Shown here: positions 1-12,018 of the stretch, one piece after another | Numbering within the stretch: position 1 is the first letter of the stretch | Layout: every line of letters starts with the position of its first letter | Origin: Cricetomys ansorgei | Taxonomy: Eukaryota; Chordata; Mammalia; Rodentia; Nesomyidae | Length of the DNA: 64,000 nucleotides | Assembly: GCA_026225945.1 (NCBI GenBank) | Contig: JAMJFZ010000596.1 | Span: 1,746,001 to 1,810,000 of the forward strand | Reading direction: 5' to 3' | Notes under the pieces: model-generated | Databases searched by the model: none | What the model was told of the DNA's origin: nothing | The model's input: the letters and a program-made list of their open reading frames with translations, nothing else | Made by a program: the position numbers and the translations under genes

Positions 1-1164
1 TTCCCCTCCACACTCACACACAGTGGCGGGAACCGTGGGCCAGTGTTCAGGCGGTGAGTATGGGCAAGGAGAACTCCCAGGAAACAGATGGGCACCGGAT
101 GACATCATCGCAGACTGAGTGGAGAGAGACAAGAGCGGACCTGTTGCTGGAGTAGTGACATAGTTGTGTTATGCGGACCCCGGCGGGAGACGTCTACATC
201 GCTGTCTCTGTGGACGCGAGCTTCTGTGACGAGTAGAGGAACCCTCAGTCCAGTCGGCGTCGCAGCAGACCACAGAACCAGAGGGAAGGGCGACCCATGA
301 GCCACACACACCCGGTCACACAACAGCTTAAGTGCCCAGCTGTGGGCCCAGTGTTCTTTGGACATGCAGCTAGTTATACATGCCTGGGCGTTCCCTCGGG
401 GGATCACGAAGCCAAATCAAGGTGTGCTGGGAAGAGCTCTAGCCTGGAGGCTGCGTGCAAGGGAGGGAGCCATTGGCAAGAGGAACAAATAAAGGGGGCC
501 AGTGACCCCCAGTCCATCTAGGGTCTGACATGAGGCCTGGGCTTCAATAGATGGCGGTGGTACGCAGAGTCCTAGTCAGGGTGTGATCCCGCCCATCATC
601 ACCGTCTGGGCTCCGGCTCTCCCGCAAGGTGGTCTGGCGAGTGGCAGAACTGCGTGCAATCTCTTCCTGGAGGTGAGCTCCAATCTGTCCTCTGGGTGGC
701 ATGGGGCTTCAGCCTTCCCTTCCCCCAGCACGAGCCAGGGAAGGGTTACACCTGGGCTGCCTCCAAAGTTGGCAGCACAATGTTTCTAGAGATATCTTCC
801 AAGAGTTACCCACAGCCCTGCCGTGTGGCCCCTCCATCTCCAAAGCCAGGGAGGGCGTATCCCTGTGTGTAGAGCCCTTTGCAAGCTTCAAGCCTCGCTG
901 ACCCCGGCCCTGAACTCTAGACCAGATTTAAGAGGCACCCAAACCTTCTCTTCTCTGTACTTTAAAGTCATCCAATTTGGAGTTGGATTACATCTGCAAT
1001 AACCCTATTTGACAGTGCTGAATCACTGTGTAAATGAGTAACTGGACGAGGGGCTGTCTTCCAGGGACGCTCCAGGCCTGTCCTAGAATGCTCCGAACCT
1101 CAGACCTGACCCTGCCCAGCCTCAGCTCCACCACACTTCTGCCTCCTTTTGAAAGAACAATTCC

Positions 1165-1318
1165 AGCCAGACGTGGTGGCGCGCGCCTTTAATCCCAGCA
1201 CTCAGGAGGCAGAGCCAGGTGGATCTCTGTGAGCTCAAGGCTAGCCTGGTCTACAGAGTGAGTACCAGGACAGCCAGGACTACACAGAGAAACCCTGTCT
1301 CACGAAAACAACAACAGT
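1165..1318 (+). repeat. B1 SINE
   Basis: gcgcgcctttaatcccagca, gtggatctctgtgagctcaa and agaaaccctgtctc in order. It is a full-length 7SL-derived B1 with an A-rich tail. Confidence 0.9.
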
Positions 1319-1738
1319 TCCAAGTCCAACCTATGGAGAAGCCGCTTCTCGTCCACCTGCACGCACACCACACACCGAGCTGGAGGCCCGCTCTGCTAAG
1401 CATTCCAACAGCGACAGTCAGGAATTCTAGGTTTTATATTTATTCTGACTGACGGAGTGGTAGACTGTAAACAAAGCTTTTCTGTTTACATGATTTACCA
1501 GTCTAGCGGGCCACTGATAGTCATTTTAAATTAAAAGTCTCAGAACATCAAGCTGCATTTCCAATCATTTGTTCAGTGAGTCAGCTTCAAAAAGAAATGG
1601 CTTCTTAATGTTTGTTACTGGATGATACGTCATCTGCCCTGAAAGCAATAATATTCTCAGCATTTCTTCCTCAAACATCTGCCTTCCTTGCCATGCTTCC
1701 TCACGCACTGTAGAGGATTGCAGGATTCTCACCAAGAA

Positions 1739-1995
1739 GTGTGTGTGTGGGGGGGGGGGGAGGAGGGAGAGAGACAGAGGGAGAGGGAAAGAAAGAGATG
1801 GAGAGGAAGAGAAAGAGAGAGGGGGAGAGAGGGAGAGAAAGAAAGGGAGAGAGAGGGAGAGAAAAGAGAGGAAGGGAGGGAGAGAGTGGAGAGAGAGTGA
1901 AAGACAGAGGGAGAGAAAGAGATGGAGGGAGGGAGAGTGGGGAGAGAGTGAAAGAGAGAGGGAGAGAAAGGGAGAGAGAGAGGGAGGGGGAGGGG

Positions 1996-2055
<60 letters not shown>

Positions 2056-2062
2056 GGTATTT
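1739..2062. repeat. Compound microsatellite: polypurine (GA)n, (GT)n, (GA)n
   Basis: A G run at 1750-1760 leads into about 240 bp of gagaggga-type purines, then (GT)n at about 1998-2034 and (GA)n at 2035-2056. Open frames over it are an artefact of missing stop codons. Confidence 0.95.
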
Positions 2063-3088
2063 TTCACATACATACACACACAAAAGAAATGTCAGGTTGA
2101 GGTTTCCACAGTTTTAACACGTTCATCTTCCAAACCTAAAGTATTCTGACCGAGCAGGACACTTCTTCCCTGAGGAGGTCGACACCCCAGTGGACACAGA
2201 CATCACTCAATCCAGCTCCAGGCTGACTGCTCCACCCCGAGAAAGCCTTACAGCTAGGTAACAGAATCCGTCTACTCTGGAATGCGCTTTCCACACAGAA
2301 GTCTCCCATTGCCCAAGACGGTCACAGAAGAGGTAGTAATTTTCACAAGAGAAAGTTCCGTCAGGTTAAAATTTAGCAAAGGTCTTCCAATAGGGAAGAC
2401 GCCTGCGGGGAACAGCATCGCACAGCTCTGGGACCACACCTGCCGAGTGAGCCCAGGCACAGGCCGATTCTCTCACGACACGTGCTGAAGGGGAGAGGGG
2501 GGCTGGCTTCTGCACAGTGGGCAGTGCTCCCCTATGGTACCCCGAAAACCCTGTCCAGATGCTATGATACGCCTCGTTCAACAAACATGGATGTCGTGTC
2601 TACCGCACGCTCTGCACGCGGATGACTGTTGTAGTGCTGCAGCGGACAGGTCCAGTCGAGGACGTACAGAAGGGACCACGGAGAGATTCTCCCCTTCGCC
2701 TCAGAGAACAGCCAACAGCAGTGGGAGGCACTGTGAGTCCTGTGCTCTTCAGATAAGAAATCGGGGCACAAACGAGTACACTAAGCAAGAGGTTGGACTG
2801 GGGACTGACCCCAGAAGTGTAGGTCAGCGCCCACATCCCTAAGACAGGAACTGCAGGAGGGCCAGAGGGCCAGGCCCCTCATGGGGTGCAGGGAGCATCA
2901 GGAGGAAGGAAGGCAGATGTGACTGGGGTGAAGAAAAACAAGACGAAAGCAAAGTGCAGCTCAGAGAGAGCGGTGAGGAGACGCGGGCGGCATGGAGGAA
3001 CTTGTGCTCACAGATAAGCACTGGGGGAACCTGGGATGCTAAACACAGTTGTTCCCTCAAAGGAAGAGAGTTAAAATACAGGGTCGTG

Positions 3089-3305
3089 GAGCTGGCGAGA
3101 TGGCTCAATGGTTAAGAGCCTGTACTGCTCTTGCAGAGGACCCAGGTTCAATTCCCAGCACCAACATCAGTTGGCTCCCAGCTTCCTGTAACTCCAGCTC
3201 CAGAGGCTCCAGTGCCCTCTTCTGGCCTCTGTGGGTACTGCACTCACATGGAGAATGTGAACTCATGCAGTGTGTGCACCCAAACACGTATTTTCTTTTA
3301 ATTTA
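3089..3305 (+). repeat. B2 SINE
   Basis: gctggcgagatggctcaatg with a tRNA-like A box, ggttcaattcccagcacc as B box, and gccctcttctggcctctg in the body. Confidence 0.9.
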
Positions 3306-3792
3306 AACTTTTTGTTTAAAACCCAAGTTCCCTAGCTGAGATGAGGATGAGGACGGAGGAAACAGCCACAGTCCGGGCTGAGGGGTGAACCAGGCAGGCT
3401 CCAAGACAGCCTGTTAGCCACCCTGACAAGCCCGACCTTCACCTTGGTTCAGGGTAGGCAAGGGCGACCCGCTGGCCACACTCCTCGCAGGCAGCCTGTG
3501 CTTGGAGGCCCATGGGCTAAAAACCATTAAGCTTTTAAAGGGCGGAAGGAAATAAAAAGATGACACAGAATACATAAAAACCAGTGAAACCAGGCCTGCT
3601 GTGCGGGGAGCGCCACACGGTAGATCTCTGGGGACAGAGAAGACAGGCGGGAGGATTAGGAAAACTGCTGACATCAGTATCTCCCCACTTTTACACCGGC
3701 AATTCAGGCTTTAGTGAGAATGGCAGAAAAGGAGAGAGGACTTGGGGCAGGAGATCTGTCTGCAAACCAGGCCTGCCTCCGGAGTGTTAAAC

Positions 3793-3862
3793 CAGGGCTG
3801 GACACAGCTCAGTGGGAACGCTTGCCTAGCATGTAAGGCCCAGGGTCCAGTCACCAGCACTG
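3793..3862 (+). repeat. ID-like SINE fragment
   Basis: gctggacacagctcagtggg, cgcttgcctagcatgtaagg and ccagcactggggg match an ID (tRNA-Ala-derived) head without a long A tail. Confidence 0.6.
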
Positions 3863-5939
3863 GGGGGGTGGATGTTAAAATCAATCAAGGAGCCACAGGG
3901 AGAGGCACGCCGAGATACATTAATGACGTCCTTTCAGCAGATCTTGAAACCCAGTCGGCTGCGGTAGGGGACGGAGGCCTGGCATCACACAGACGGGGCT
4001 CCTGTGTCCCAGCACGGACGCCGTGCTGACCCAGAGCACGGCAGCATGGGAGCTGCTCACTCGCCTGTGCTCCTGGGTGGGTGCGCAGAGCCAGTGCTGG
4101 CCTGTCCCTCAGCCTCACGGAGACAGGGGTGATGAACCCCCGCTCCACAGAGACGCACCAACCCCGAGCCTGGGATGTAGCTCATCAGCGTCAGCGGTCA
4201 CAATGCTGACATCGGTGCTGAGGTACGTGAGGAGAGCCAGTCGGACCATGCGCAGTTAGGCTCGGAGAGGACTGAGAAGGGCTGAGGACAGAAGTCGGGG
4301 CACATCCAGGCCACATGGGGAGCTGGATGGCAAGTGGACAGGAAGCTATCAGGAGAAATAGCGGCAATGGAGAAATGGAGGCAGGCCGGCCAGATGGCGG
4401 AGGTTCCCACACGCTACGCATCCCCGTCGCTGCACGGGGAAATCCCATACCTGGGGCACCACTACCAGAAACCGTCTGCAACAGACTCCTTAAAGCACAC
4501 GGAGCCACAGCATCCTGCGTGCTAGGAGAGCACTCTGCCCGCTGGGCCGCGGCCGCAGCCCTTAATCTGCAGTGACTCTTGGGTGGTTTCCTTGTAAATC
4601 ACATACACAATCCCGTGTGCGCGTGTGCGTGTGCGTGCGCGTGCACTTGCAGGTGCCACCTGTGCACGAGGTCAGGCGACAACAACCGGGAGTCAGTTCC
4701 CTCCCCCACCTCTTCTCCCACCCAGGCCCGCCAGGACACCTCCGGCAGGATCTCAGACAAGCTTCACTTCTAACCTGGCTCCATCCCTGGCTTTGGGAGT
4801 GAACGTCGTGAAGTGCCTCATGAACCTGGAGGGGCCTTCCTCTGTGACGTGGGCAGAACTCAGATGTGGCCACGTTAACAAAACAGATCCTCTCTGGGCT
4901 TCCCTATATACTCTGTGTAAGGATCTGTCTCCTGTACCCTTGAGAACTTTACCCCAGCCACTGCTTTTCCATCATTTCGTAACTGCTGATTAGATGTGAA
5001 ACGAGTCAACCAAAGACTGAACCAATCAGAGAAAGAACCAGCGGGAGACTGACAGCCACAACAGCCAAGGGGTTTCTGTGAACTCGAGGCCCTTCTGCCT
5101 CAGCCCCCCTGGCACTACGGGCGCAGGCTGCCGCGTGCAGCTCCGTGTGATCTCTGGAAGGGCACACCACCGACCCTGCGGGCTTCTTTACAAGATCCTC
5201 AAGTTTCATTTTTCTAAAAGGCGTTTTTATGAATTCTGCCACAAAACAAAAAGCGTTGACATTGTGAACAAACTGAAATGATATTTCTTCTTAGATAAAC
5301 AACATAAACGACCTCGTCGCAATCCTGAAAAACTTCAATTCTGCTGCAAAAGGATTCAGATTAAAATGCACCTCCTCTGCCGAGGCCAGAGACCGAGAGC
5401 TAACCGGCTTGGGAGGCATGCTGGGTAGGGGCGAGGCTCTGTCAGAGAGAAGGTTTGCTGTGACTTGCTGCAAATTTAAGAAGCAAAAGTGCAGGGCCCT
5501 GGGGAGTCAGCTCATTGGTTCCAACAGTCTTTAAAAAGAGTTAATGTGGAGAAAAGCTTACCTTTCCATTATGAACTCAAGTGTAAGTGAGGTTCACCAG
5601 GGCCCAGCGCCATCACACACACCTCAGTCCGCTGTATGTTGCGGAGGCTGACAGCCGTCACAGCCACGGGGTCACAATTGATTGAGGAAAGACATTTGTT
5701 TGGGCTTACAGTCTGAGAGACCGGGAAGCCTGGAGTAGGTAGCTGTAGCCAGTGAGGGCCCAGCACGTGGCAGAAGTCAGCATGGGGAGGGCTCACGCGA
5801 TGGCAGAGAGAGGAGCCGGTGTCCCACACTAACTCATCCAGCAAAGTCAAGTCCCTGAGATCCGCATCCCACGGCCGCACTGAGCAGCCACGGCTGCACA
5901 CGGGCTTTGAGAACTCAAACCACAGCACAGGAGAATGTG

Positions 5940-6270
5940 GATTTTACCATCACCCTAGTTACTGCGAAAAGACACCGTGACCAAGGAGACTCACAGTCTC
6001 GGAGGTTACTCCATTATCATCATGGCAGGAGGCAAACGACATGGCACTGGAGCAGCAGCTGAGAGTTTTACATCCTGACCCGCAAGCAGCAGGCAGAGAG
6101 AGGGACCCGGCCTGGTGTGGGTTTTTAAAACCTCAAAGCCCCACCCCCTCCCGTGTCACACATCCTCCAGTATGGCCACACCTCCTAATCCTTCCCAAAC
6201 AACTCCGCTAACTGTGGACCGATATTCAAATGTTTGAGCCTACTGGAGCCATTCTCACTCAGACCTCCAC
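5940..6270 (+). repeat. Rodent interspersed repeat (unclassified, non-coding)
   Basis: This matches the common rodent repeat that reads 'ctgtgaagagacaccatgacca … tcatggcaggag … gagctgagagttctacat … ctcaaagcccaccc … ggccacacctcctaat … gggagccattcttattcaaac'. Here are accgtgaccaagg, catcatggcaggagg, gagagttttacatcctg and ggccacacctcctaatcc. I do not give a family name with confidence. Confidence 0.7.
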
Positions 6271-6389
6271 AATCACGCACCTATTTCTGTTTGGAAGTGA
6301 GGAAAGCAAGTCCTCAGTGGTACTAAAACCAAGCTTTTAGGGGATTCTTTGCTCACTAAAAATTCTATAAAATAAAATTTAAAAGATAA

Positions 6390-6535
6390 TGTGAGTGGAA
6401 GAACAAGAGGTTCAGCAGGCAAAGGTGCAGCCACACCCGAGGGCCTGGGTTTAACCCGGGCCGCGTGGCAGGAGGGATCAGGCCCCCCGAGTTGTTCTCT
6501 CACACCCATGCGTGTCCACACATACGTACAGATGT
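6390..6535 (+). repeat. B3-type SINE, degraded
   Basis: gaggttcagcaggcaaaggt, gggcctgggtttaacccggg and gttctctcacacccatgcg follow the order of B3 elements. Confidence 0.5.
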
Positions 6536-7219
6536 CACTTGACACAGGGTGGTGGTTCTCAACGGGGACACGACAGATGGCCCTCAGGGGACTGAGAGTG
6601 ACGGTCCAACAAGCATCCATCACGGATGACTTGACGAGAAACGTGTCTGCACAGAACACGAAAGAATGCTTCTGTAGACACGCTTCTTCACAAACTCACA
6701 GCCACCAAGTCACTGTAAGCACAAGAAAACCGCAGACACTCGATGGAAGTAGGGCTGGCAGTCCTCAGCACGAGGCCCAAACCGAAACAGAACAGTCGTT
6801 AAAATGCCATTCAGACACAGAGGGGAATGCAAACCAGGAGACCGGCAGAGCAAGACATGACCACTCACTGTTCGAGTGTCAGAGTGACAGATGCATGGAA
6901 GTACTCCGCGGGCGCTCACTGGCGCACAGCTGGGCAGAGCGGGCGGCCAGCTGTCCTCAGGCTGGCTCACACAGCTTGTCGCTGGGACCCACAGTTACTG
7001 CAGGAGAGCTGGCCTGGGTGAGGCTGACTGTGTGTTCTGACTGTGAACAGACTCCCTGGAGATGAAACTTAGGGAACCACACACTCAGACTCCTTGATGA
7101 AATGACTCCTCCTCCCGCTGTCTGTCCACATGGGACAAGTGGCTCACGTTGCTAATAGTATCTTAGCCTAAAAGATGAACATTTTCTCCAGAAAAGGACC
7201 TGCTAAACACAGACGGAAT

Positions 7220-7330
7220 ATTCAGAACTACAGGGGGATCAGGAGTTCAAGGTTAACCATGGTTACACAGCAAATTCAAGGACAGCCTAGACTATATGAG
7301 AGTCTCAAAAAATTGCAAAACATTTTACTC
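7220..7330 (+). repeat. B1-like SINE fragment, degraded
   Basis: ggagttcaaggttaaccatg, acagcctagactatatgaga and an A-rich end resemble the right half of a B1. Confidence 0.45.
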
Positions 7331-7359
7331 AGTGTATTAAAAAACAACACAAAACAGGT

Positions 7360-7550
7360 GGGGCTGCAGAGGTGGCTCAGCAGTCAAGAGCACTGGCTGC
7401 TCTTCCAGAGGACCTGAGTCCAGTTCCCAGCACCCACATGGGGGCTCACAACCATCTATAATGGGATCTGATGCCCTCTTTTGGTGTGCAGGTGTACATG
7501 CAGATAGAGCACTAATATAAATAAATAAATCTTAAAAAAAAAAAAAAGGT
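7360..7550 (+). repeat. B2 SINE
   Basis: ggggctgcagaggtggctca, gagcactggctgctcttcca and gggatctgatgccctctttt, ending in AATAAA repeats and poly(A) at 7536-7547. Confidence 0.92.
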
Positions 7551-7734
7551 ACTGGAAAGAAAAACAAAACCCAAAGCCTAGCTACGTGCTTACAACTCCT
7601 CTCCTTCCCTTGTAGACCCTAACACAGTTACGAGCTGCACACAGGTGCTCAGCATGGGGGAGACAGGAGACACTGTGTTAAACACTTTGCTCCTGCCTGC
7701 CAGAGCCTCAGGCCTGGTCTGAGCAAGCTTTGAT

Positions 7735-7830
7735 CTCAGCAACGGGAGGTGGAGATGGGGCGCTAGGCATGACGGTACATGCCTGCAGTCAGTCTGGGCT
7801 ACACAGTGAGACCCTCTCTCAAGCAGCATG
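7735..7830 (+). repeat. B1-like SINE fragment
   Basis: catgacggtacatgcctgca, cagtctgggctacacagtga and gaccctctctcaa resemble a rearranged B1. Confidence 0.45.
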
Positions 7831-8155
7831 GATGGATGAATTCACTCAGCAAGTCAGTGAGTGAGGTAAGTAACTTACTTCACTTAATGAAAGGATTCTG
7901 CTACTTTTGTGTGTTGGTGTTTAAAATGTGCCTGCCCATTCAGGCTGTAACAGTACCCTATACTGCGGTTGAAACATAATTTTGTATTCATGTATAGTAC
8001 TGTGGACTACATAAAATCTTCTCATTTAAAAAGTTTGCCTCAGAGGAAACCTGTGGACTCTTCTGAGCAACACGTTCTTAGACAAAGGAAGGCTGAGGGT
8101 GTGGCTGGATGTGGCTCTTACTGTCTTTCAAAATTCTATCTTTTTATTTTACATA

Positions 8156-8346
8156 TATGCTGTTTTGCCTGCATGGATATCTGGGAAGCATGTGTATGCA
8201 GGCCCACAGAGGCCTGACGAGACTGTTGGATCCCCTGACACTGGAGTTAAAGAAGGTTGGGGGCCACTTTGTGGATTCTGGGAATTGAACCTAGGTCCTC
8301 TGGAAGACCAGATAGTACTCTTAACCACTGAGCCGTCTCTCTAGCA
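8156..8346 (-). repeat. B2 SINE
   Basis: The reverse complement shows the B2 head. On the plus strand, gaattgaacctaggtcctct, taaccactgagccgtctctc and cactggagttaaagaagg are seen. Confidence 0.85.
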
Positions 8347-8365
8347 CCAAAGTGCTTCTACTGTC

Positions 8366-8760
8366 TAGTTTTATGTCAACTTGACACAAGTAAGAGTCAT
8401 CAGAGAGACCCTCAACTGAGAAAATGCCTCCGTAAGACCAGGCTGTAGGCAAGCCTGCAGGGCATTTTCTGAATTAGTGATCGAAGAGGGAGAGCCCAGC
8501 CCATTGTGGGCGGTGCCACCTCTGGGCTGATGGTCCTGGTTTCTGTAAGAAAGCAGGCTGAGCAAGCCATGGGGAGCAAGCCAGTAAGCAGCACTCCCCA
8601 TGGCCTCTGCATCAGCTCCTGCCTCCAGGTTCCTGCCCTATTTGAGCTCCTGTCCTGGCTTCCTGTAATGATGACGTGTGAGCCAAATAAACCCTCTCCT
8701 CCCCAGTTTGCTTTTGGTCGTGGTGTTTCCTCTCAGCAATAGAAACCCTGACTAAGACAA
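8366..8760 (-). repeat. Rodent interspersed repeat, inverted
   Basis: Reads on the minus strand as ttgtcttagtcagggtttct … gcttgctccccatggcttgc … gggtggtgcc-like … tgtcaagttgacataaaact. Key plus-strand phrases are atgtcaacttgacacaag, gccaaataaaccctctc and agaaaccctgactaagac. It is the same family as 53800, 56779 and 62150. Confidence 0.7.
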
Positions 8761-8789
8761 TGCTCAGATTTTTTTTTCCTTCTTTTGGA

Positions 8790-8885
8790 ATTCATTGTAC
8801 AGACCAGGCTGCCCAGGGACTCACGAAGACCCGCCTGCTTCTGCCTTCGGAATGCTGGTTAAGGGCGCGTGCCACCACACCCAGT
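8790..8885 (-). repeat. B1 SINE fragment
   Basis: On the plus strand, cagaccaggctgcccaggga, gcctgcttctgccttcggaa and gcgcgtgccaccacacccag form an inverted B1. Confidence 0.75.
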
Positions 8886-9581
8886 CTACAGTGTAGCTTT
8901 TCTTTATTCTAAATGTACACGGAGAATAAACGCTGAGAAGATTCAATGTTATCAGTAGTTGGGTGAATGCTAAATAAAATGAAATCCAGTTTCACATATT
9001 AGTTCGGCAAAGTCACCACCAAGAGCACAAATAAGCCGCAGTGCAAAGAGCGCCAAGGTATTTTGATACATTTCTTAAAAAATAAGTTTTCAAGAAAACA
9101 GAGAATGACAGCCTAAATTTTTAAAAATCAACCACCACAGTGCAAAGCTACAATACTTCAGAATACACACACATCTCCCTGCGGGTACGCTTGTATATAT
9201 GAACAGACACAGTCACAGCTGTCCAGGACGGTCACACGCCAAAATTCAAAATCCTACGCAGGGAGGGCAGACCCAGACAGGAGAGGGTGCAGTGCGAGAA
9301 CTGAGCTCAGACCCAGCCAGCGCAGGGGGTACAGTGTGAGAACCTTGTGGTTTTACTGTTAGAATTTAAGGCAGAAATAATATATTCTAATATTTACTTG
9401 CTCAGACCAAAACAAAATGCTTCCAAAAATTAGTCTATTGACTCCTGTTCTTAAAGTGCTTGGGTAAAAACTCGGAGTTACATCGGCTAAGTCAGACGGT
9501 AGCAAAAACATCAACCGGTCTGCCGGACTTCATGGCTCCTTCTCTATTGAGCAGGGCAGCAGTTCAGAGCATATGTAATAC

Positions 9582-9710
9582 AGACACAGCAGCACACACC
9601 TACAATCTCCACACCGAGGAAGTTGAGGCAGGAGGATTAGCGCCAGTCTGAAGCCAGCCTGGGAGACACAGTAAGTTAAAGTAAAACCTTGCCTCAAAAA
9701 AGGAACACCC
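9582..9710 (+). repeat. B1-like SINE, degraded
   Basis: gcacacacctacaatctcca, aggcaggaggattagc and cagcctgggagacacagta, followed by an A-rich tail that runs into a (CA)n tract. Confidence 0.6.
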
Positions 9711-9716
9711 CCCCCA

Positions 9717-9750
<34 letters not shown>

Positions 9751-9770
9751 ACACCCCCAACACATACACA

Positions 9771-9807
<37 letters not shown>
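9708..9807. repeat. (CA)n microsatellite
   Basis: ACACAC tracts broken by CACCCCCAACACATAC, starting from the A-rich tail of a B1-like SINE. Confidence 0.95.
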
Positions 9808-9809
<2 letters not shown>

Positions 9810-10280
9810 TCAGGTACTGAGTTTTTGCCTTTGAGGAGTTTACCACTTGGGGTGTGTGACAGATGTATTTTATATACTTGTGTGTACACAATACACAGTA
9901 CGCAAACACAATGCACCCTGCCGCATGTGTCAATCAGAAGACAACCTCAGCTAAGGTCCTGGCCTCTACTACATTCTGAAGCAGTCTCTTGGTCATCTCT
10001 CCGTGTATACACGGAGCGAGCTGGCCTGCCAGCTTCCAGGGACTCTCATGTCTCTAGGAGGGCTGGACCACAGGTGCTCAGGCTGTGTCTGAACGCCACG
10101 TGGCTTCCAGGACTCTAACTCGGGTCCTCTGAGCGGTCTCCCCAGGGCCAAGCATCATCCTGAAGCATCACCCATTCTGTGGGTACAAACTCAAGTAAGG
10201 GGTTAAAGTGTGACCTCGGGCCAAGACAGCACCAGTGATGACGACACAGCAGTAGATCTGACCCCTCGGCCTCCCCGTAC

Positions 10281-10373
10281 CTGGTGAAAGGTGGGTTGTG
10301 TTCCGTCATGGCAACGAGCAGCTTCAGAGCATAGGCCGGAACCGGGTCAGGCTCCATGAGGATGTGCTCATAC
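10281..10373 (-). CDS. Ulk4: Ulk4 internal exon (HEAT/ARM region), exon 10 of 10
   Basis: This 93-nt exon is phase 2 in and phase 2 out. It codes for the end of a Gln codon, then YEHILMEPDPVPAYALKLLV and AMTEHNPPFT, then AG of an Arg codon. The acceptor is ttttcttcttag and the donor is CACCAG|gtacgg. The peptide is almost identical to human ULK4 as remembered, where R|LVEES follows in the next exon. I did not find that next exon in positions 1-10280, so it should lie beyond the left edge. A five-copy 34-bp minisatellite lies about 77 bp upstream of the acceptor. Confidence 0.94.
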
Positions 10374-10450
10374 CTAAGAAGAAAACCACAGAGATGACTC
10401 GGTCTCTCTCGCATGTCCTGGATGTCGGGAAACGACAGGCTGTGGCGTGC

Positions 10451-10620
10451 AGCATCTGGGGGAGAGTGCGCGGAACTCTGGGACAGCATCTGGGGGAGAG
10501 TGCGTGGAACTCTGGGACAGCATCTGGGGGAGAGTGCGCGGAACTCTGGGACAGCATCTGGGGGAGAGTGCGCATAACTCTGGGACAGCATCTGGGGGAG
10601 AGTGCACATAACTCTGGGCA
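10451..10620. repeat. 34-bp minisatellite, five copies
   Basis: Units start at 10451, 10485, 10519, 10553 and 10587 with agcatctgggggagagtgcg and then a variable (c/t)g(g/c)a(a/t)aactctgggac end. It sits 78 bp upstream of a Ulk4 acceptor. On the Ulk4 strand each unit contains ctctcccccag. Confidence 0.95.
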
Positions 10621-10749
10621 CGGGACTTGCACAGGTTAAGCTGGAGAAGCTTTGTGATGATATCTACTTCATGAGACGCTACTCAGGAAAGTCAGCATTG
10701 AGCTGAGCCAGCCAGCAAGAGGCCAGTGTGCATGCTGCAGCCATGATGG

Positions 10750-11660
10750 TGTGTGGGCGTCGAGTCCAGCTCTAGTCCACTCGGGGGTCCTTGGCCTCCA
10801 CGAGGGGGGATAAACAACGAAGTTTGACAAGTGAGCGCAGTACCTCACTCTTTTATGGGACCCTTAGGTTGATACACTTACGCGCTTTAAAGAGACACAT
10901 AGAATACACTTTATGATGATGATGACACGCAAGAGCGTTTTCTTTAATAAGAAAAATAAAGAAAATAGAAGTAAGACAAGTTAAGAGAGAGAAATTAACA
11001 ATGTGCACATTGGGGAAAAATTACAAGACTCCCCTCAAGACAGAAAGCTGTCCTGATGAAACAGCAAAACTGTAACTTCTTATCTAGCAGGTGTCCAGGC
11101 AGTGTTCATCCCCTCCTCGCTGCAGGCTTCTAGTCTTCAAGGTTAGCTCTAGTGGGTAGCCTTAACACAATAGTCTGTTAATGAATAGCTGAATTTTAGC
11201 TCTGTATGCTTGCTGCAAATAAAGGGGGGCAGGCATTCAGGGGTGAATTATCTATTTGCTATTTCAAGCTTGCTGACATACTGTTGAGACTTAGTTTCTG
11301 TTCTTGACTATGGCTGTGTCTCTATGGGAAGGTCAGCTACTAAGAATAATTTTTTATATCTCTACAGAAAGCATGAATAGTATTCACACATGCCAAAAAA
11401 CTTGAAGGCCAGTAAGACTGTTACAATAACTTTGAGATGGCCTTGCTCCTCTCCCAGCCAGCCCAGGAATAGGTTTGAGTTTAAGTATAAGGCCAAAAAT
11501 AGACAATATTATTGATGAGAGGCTTTTGTCACCATACAGTAAAGATGAGAAAGGGGCAAGGCAGTTGGTGGGCTTCAGACTCCTAGCTAAGGGAAAAACC
11601 AGGATCCTTGTCAAGCTGGTTACGTCCACAGCCTGGGTATCATCAGCCCCCACAATGGTG
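10750..11660. mobile_element. Possible degenerate ERV-like stretch, unclassified
   Basis: The base composition changes to AT-rich, with phrases such as gtccttggcctccacgaggg, acccttaggttgatacactt and gctgcaaataaagg. These look like retroviral or retrotransposon sequence rather than Ulk4 intron background. No LTR pair, primer site or reading frame was found. The call is tentative. Confidence 0.3.
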
Positions 11661-11883
11661 TCTTCAAGTCACCCCACACCAGGGTTCCCTGGTGGCATGA
11701 GGCCCAGTGTTGTACCCACAGCTATGTCCACAGTTACACACAGCATGGTGACAGCGAGACATGAGGCTCGGTTGCAAGGGCAAAGATGCAGGAGATGGAA
11801 GAATTCCATATTCAAGTTTCCTCATGCCGGCCAGCAGACACGTGAGAGCTCTGTTCATTGTAACACTGGACATTCTCATGCTC

Positions 11884-11971
11884 ACCCCACCCCACCCCAC
11901 CCCACCCCACCCGCTTCCCTGTGTGTGCGTGTGTATGTGGAGAGAGAAGAGAGAATGTGTGTGAGTGAACG

Positions 11972-12016
<45 letters not shown>
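11884..12016. repeat. (CCCCA)n and (GC)n(AC)n tracts
   Basis: Five to six CCCCA units at 11884-11912, then gcgcgcgcacacac-type alternation at about 11970-12016, possible Z-DNA-forming sequence. Confidence 0.9.

Positions 12017-12018
<2 letters not shown>

Larger units (their letters stand above)
1..10280 (-). other. Ulk4 intron, partial (downstream of exon 10373-10281)
   Basis: I see no coding sequence here. The stretch holds SINEs (about 1165, 3089, 3793, 6390, 7220, 7360, 7735, 8156, 8790 and 9582), rodent interspersed repeats at 5940-6270 and 8366-8760, and microsatellites at 1739-2062 and 9708-9807. The parts at 1-1160, 2063-3085, 3870-5930 and 8890-9580 show nothing I can identify. None of the ORFs of 60-220 codons (the longest at 6391-7065, plus) has recognisable content. 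Confidence 0.75.

Noticed and set aside
1565..2117. Several ORFs of 70-172 codons on both strands
   Set aside because: They are made of Ser-Leu, Thr-His or Gly-Arg-Glu repeats from the GA/GT microsatellite, which lacks stop codons by composition.
6391..7065. 224-codon plus-strand ORF
   Set aside because: It starts inside a B3-type SINE and runs across unrelated intron sequence; no recognisable domain or codon-bias signal.
1..10280. Next Ulk4 exon (expected to start LVEES)
   Set aside because: I looked for its peptide on the minus strand and did not see it; it is assumed to lie left of the window.
10451..10620. CRISPR-like regular repeats
   Set aside because: The units are contiguous with no unique spacers, and the genome is mammalian; it is a minisatellite.
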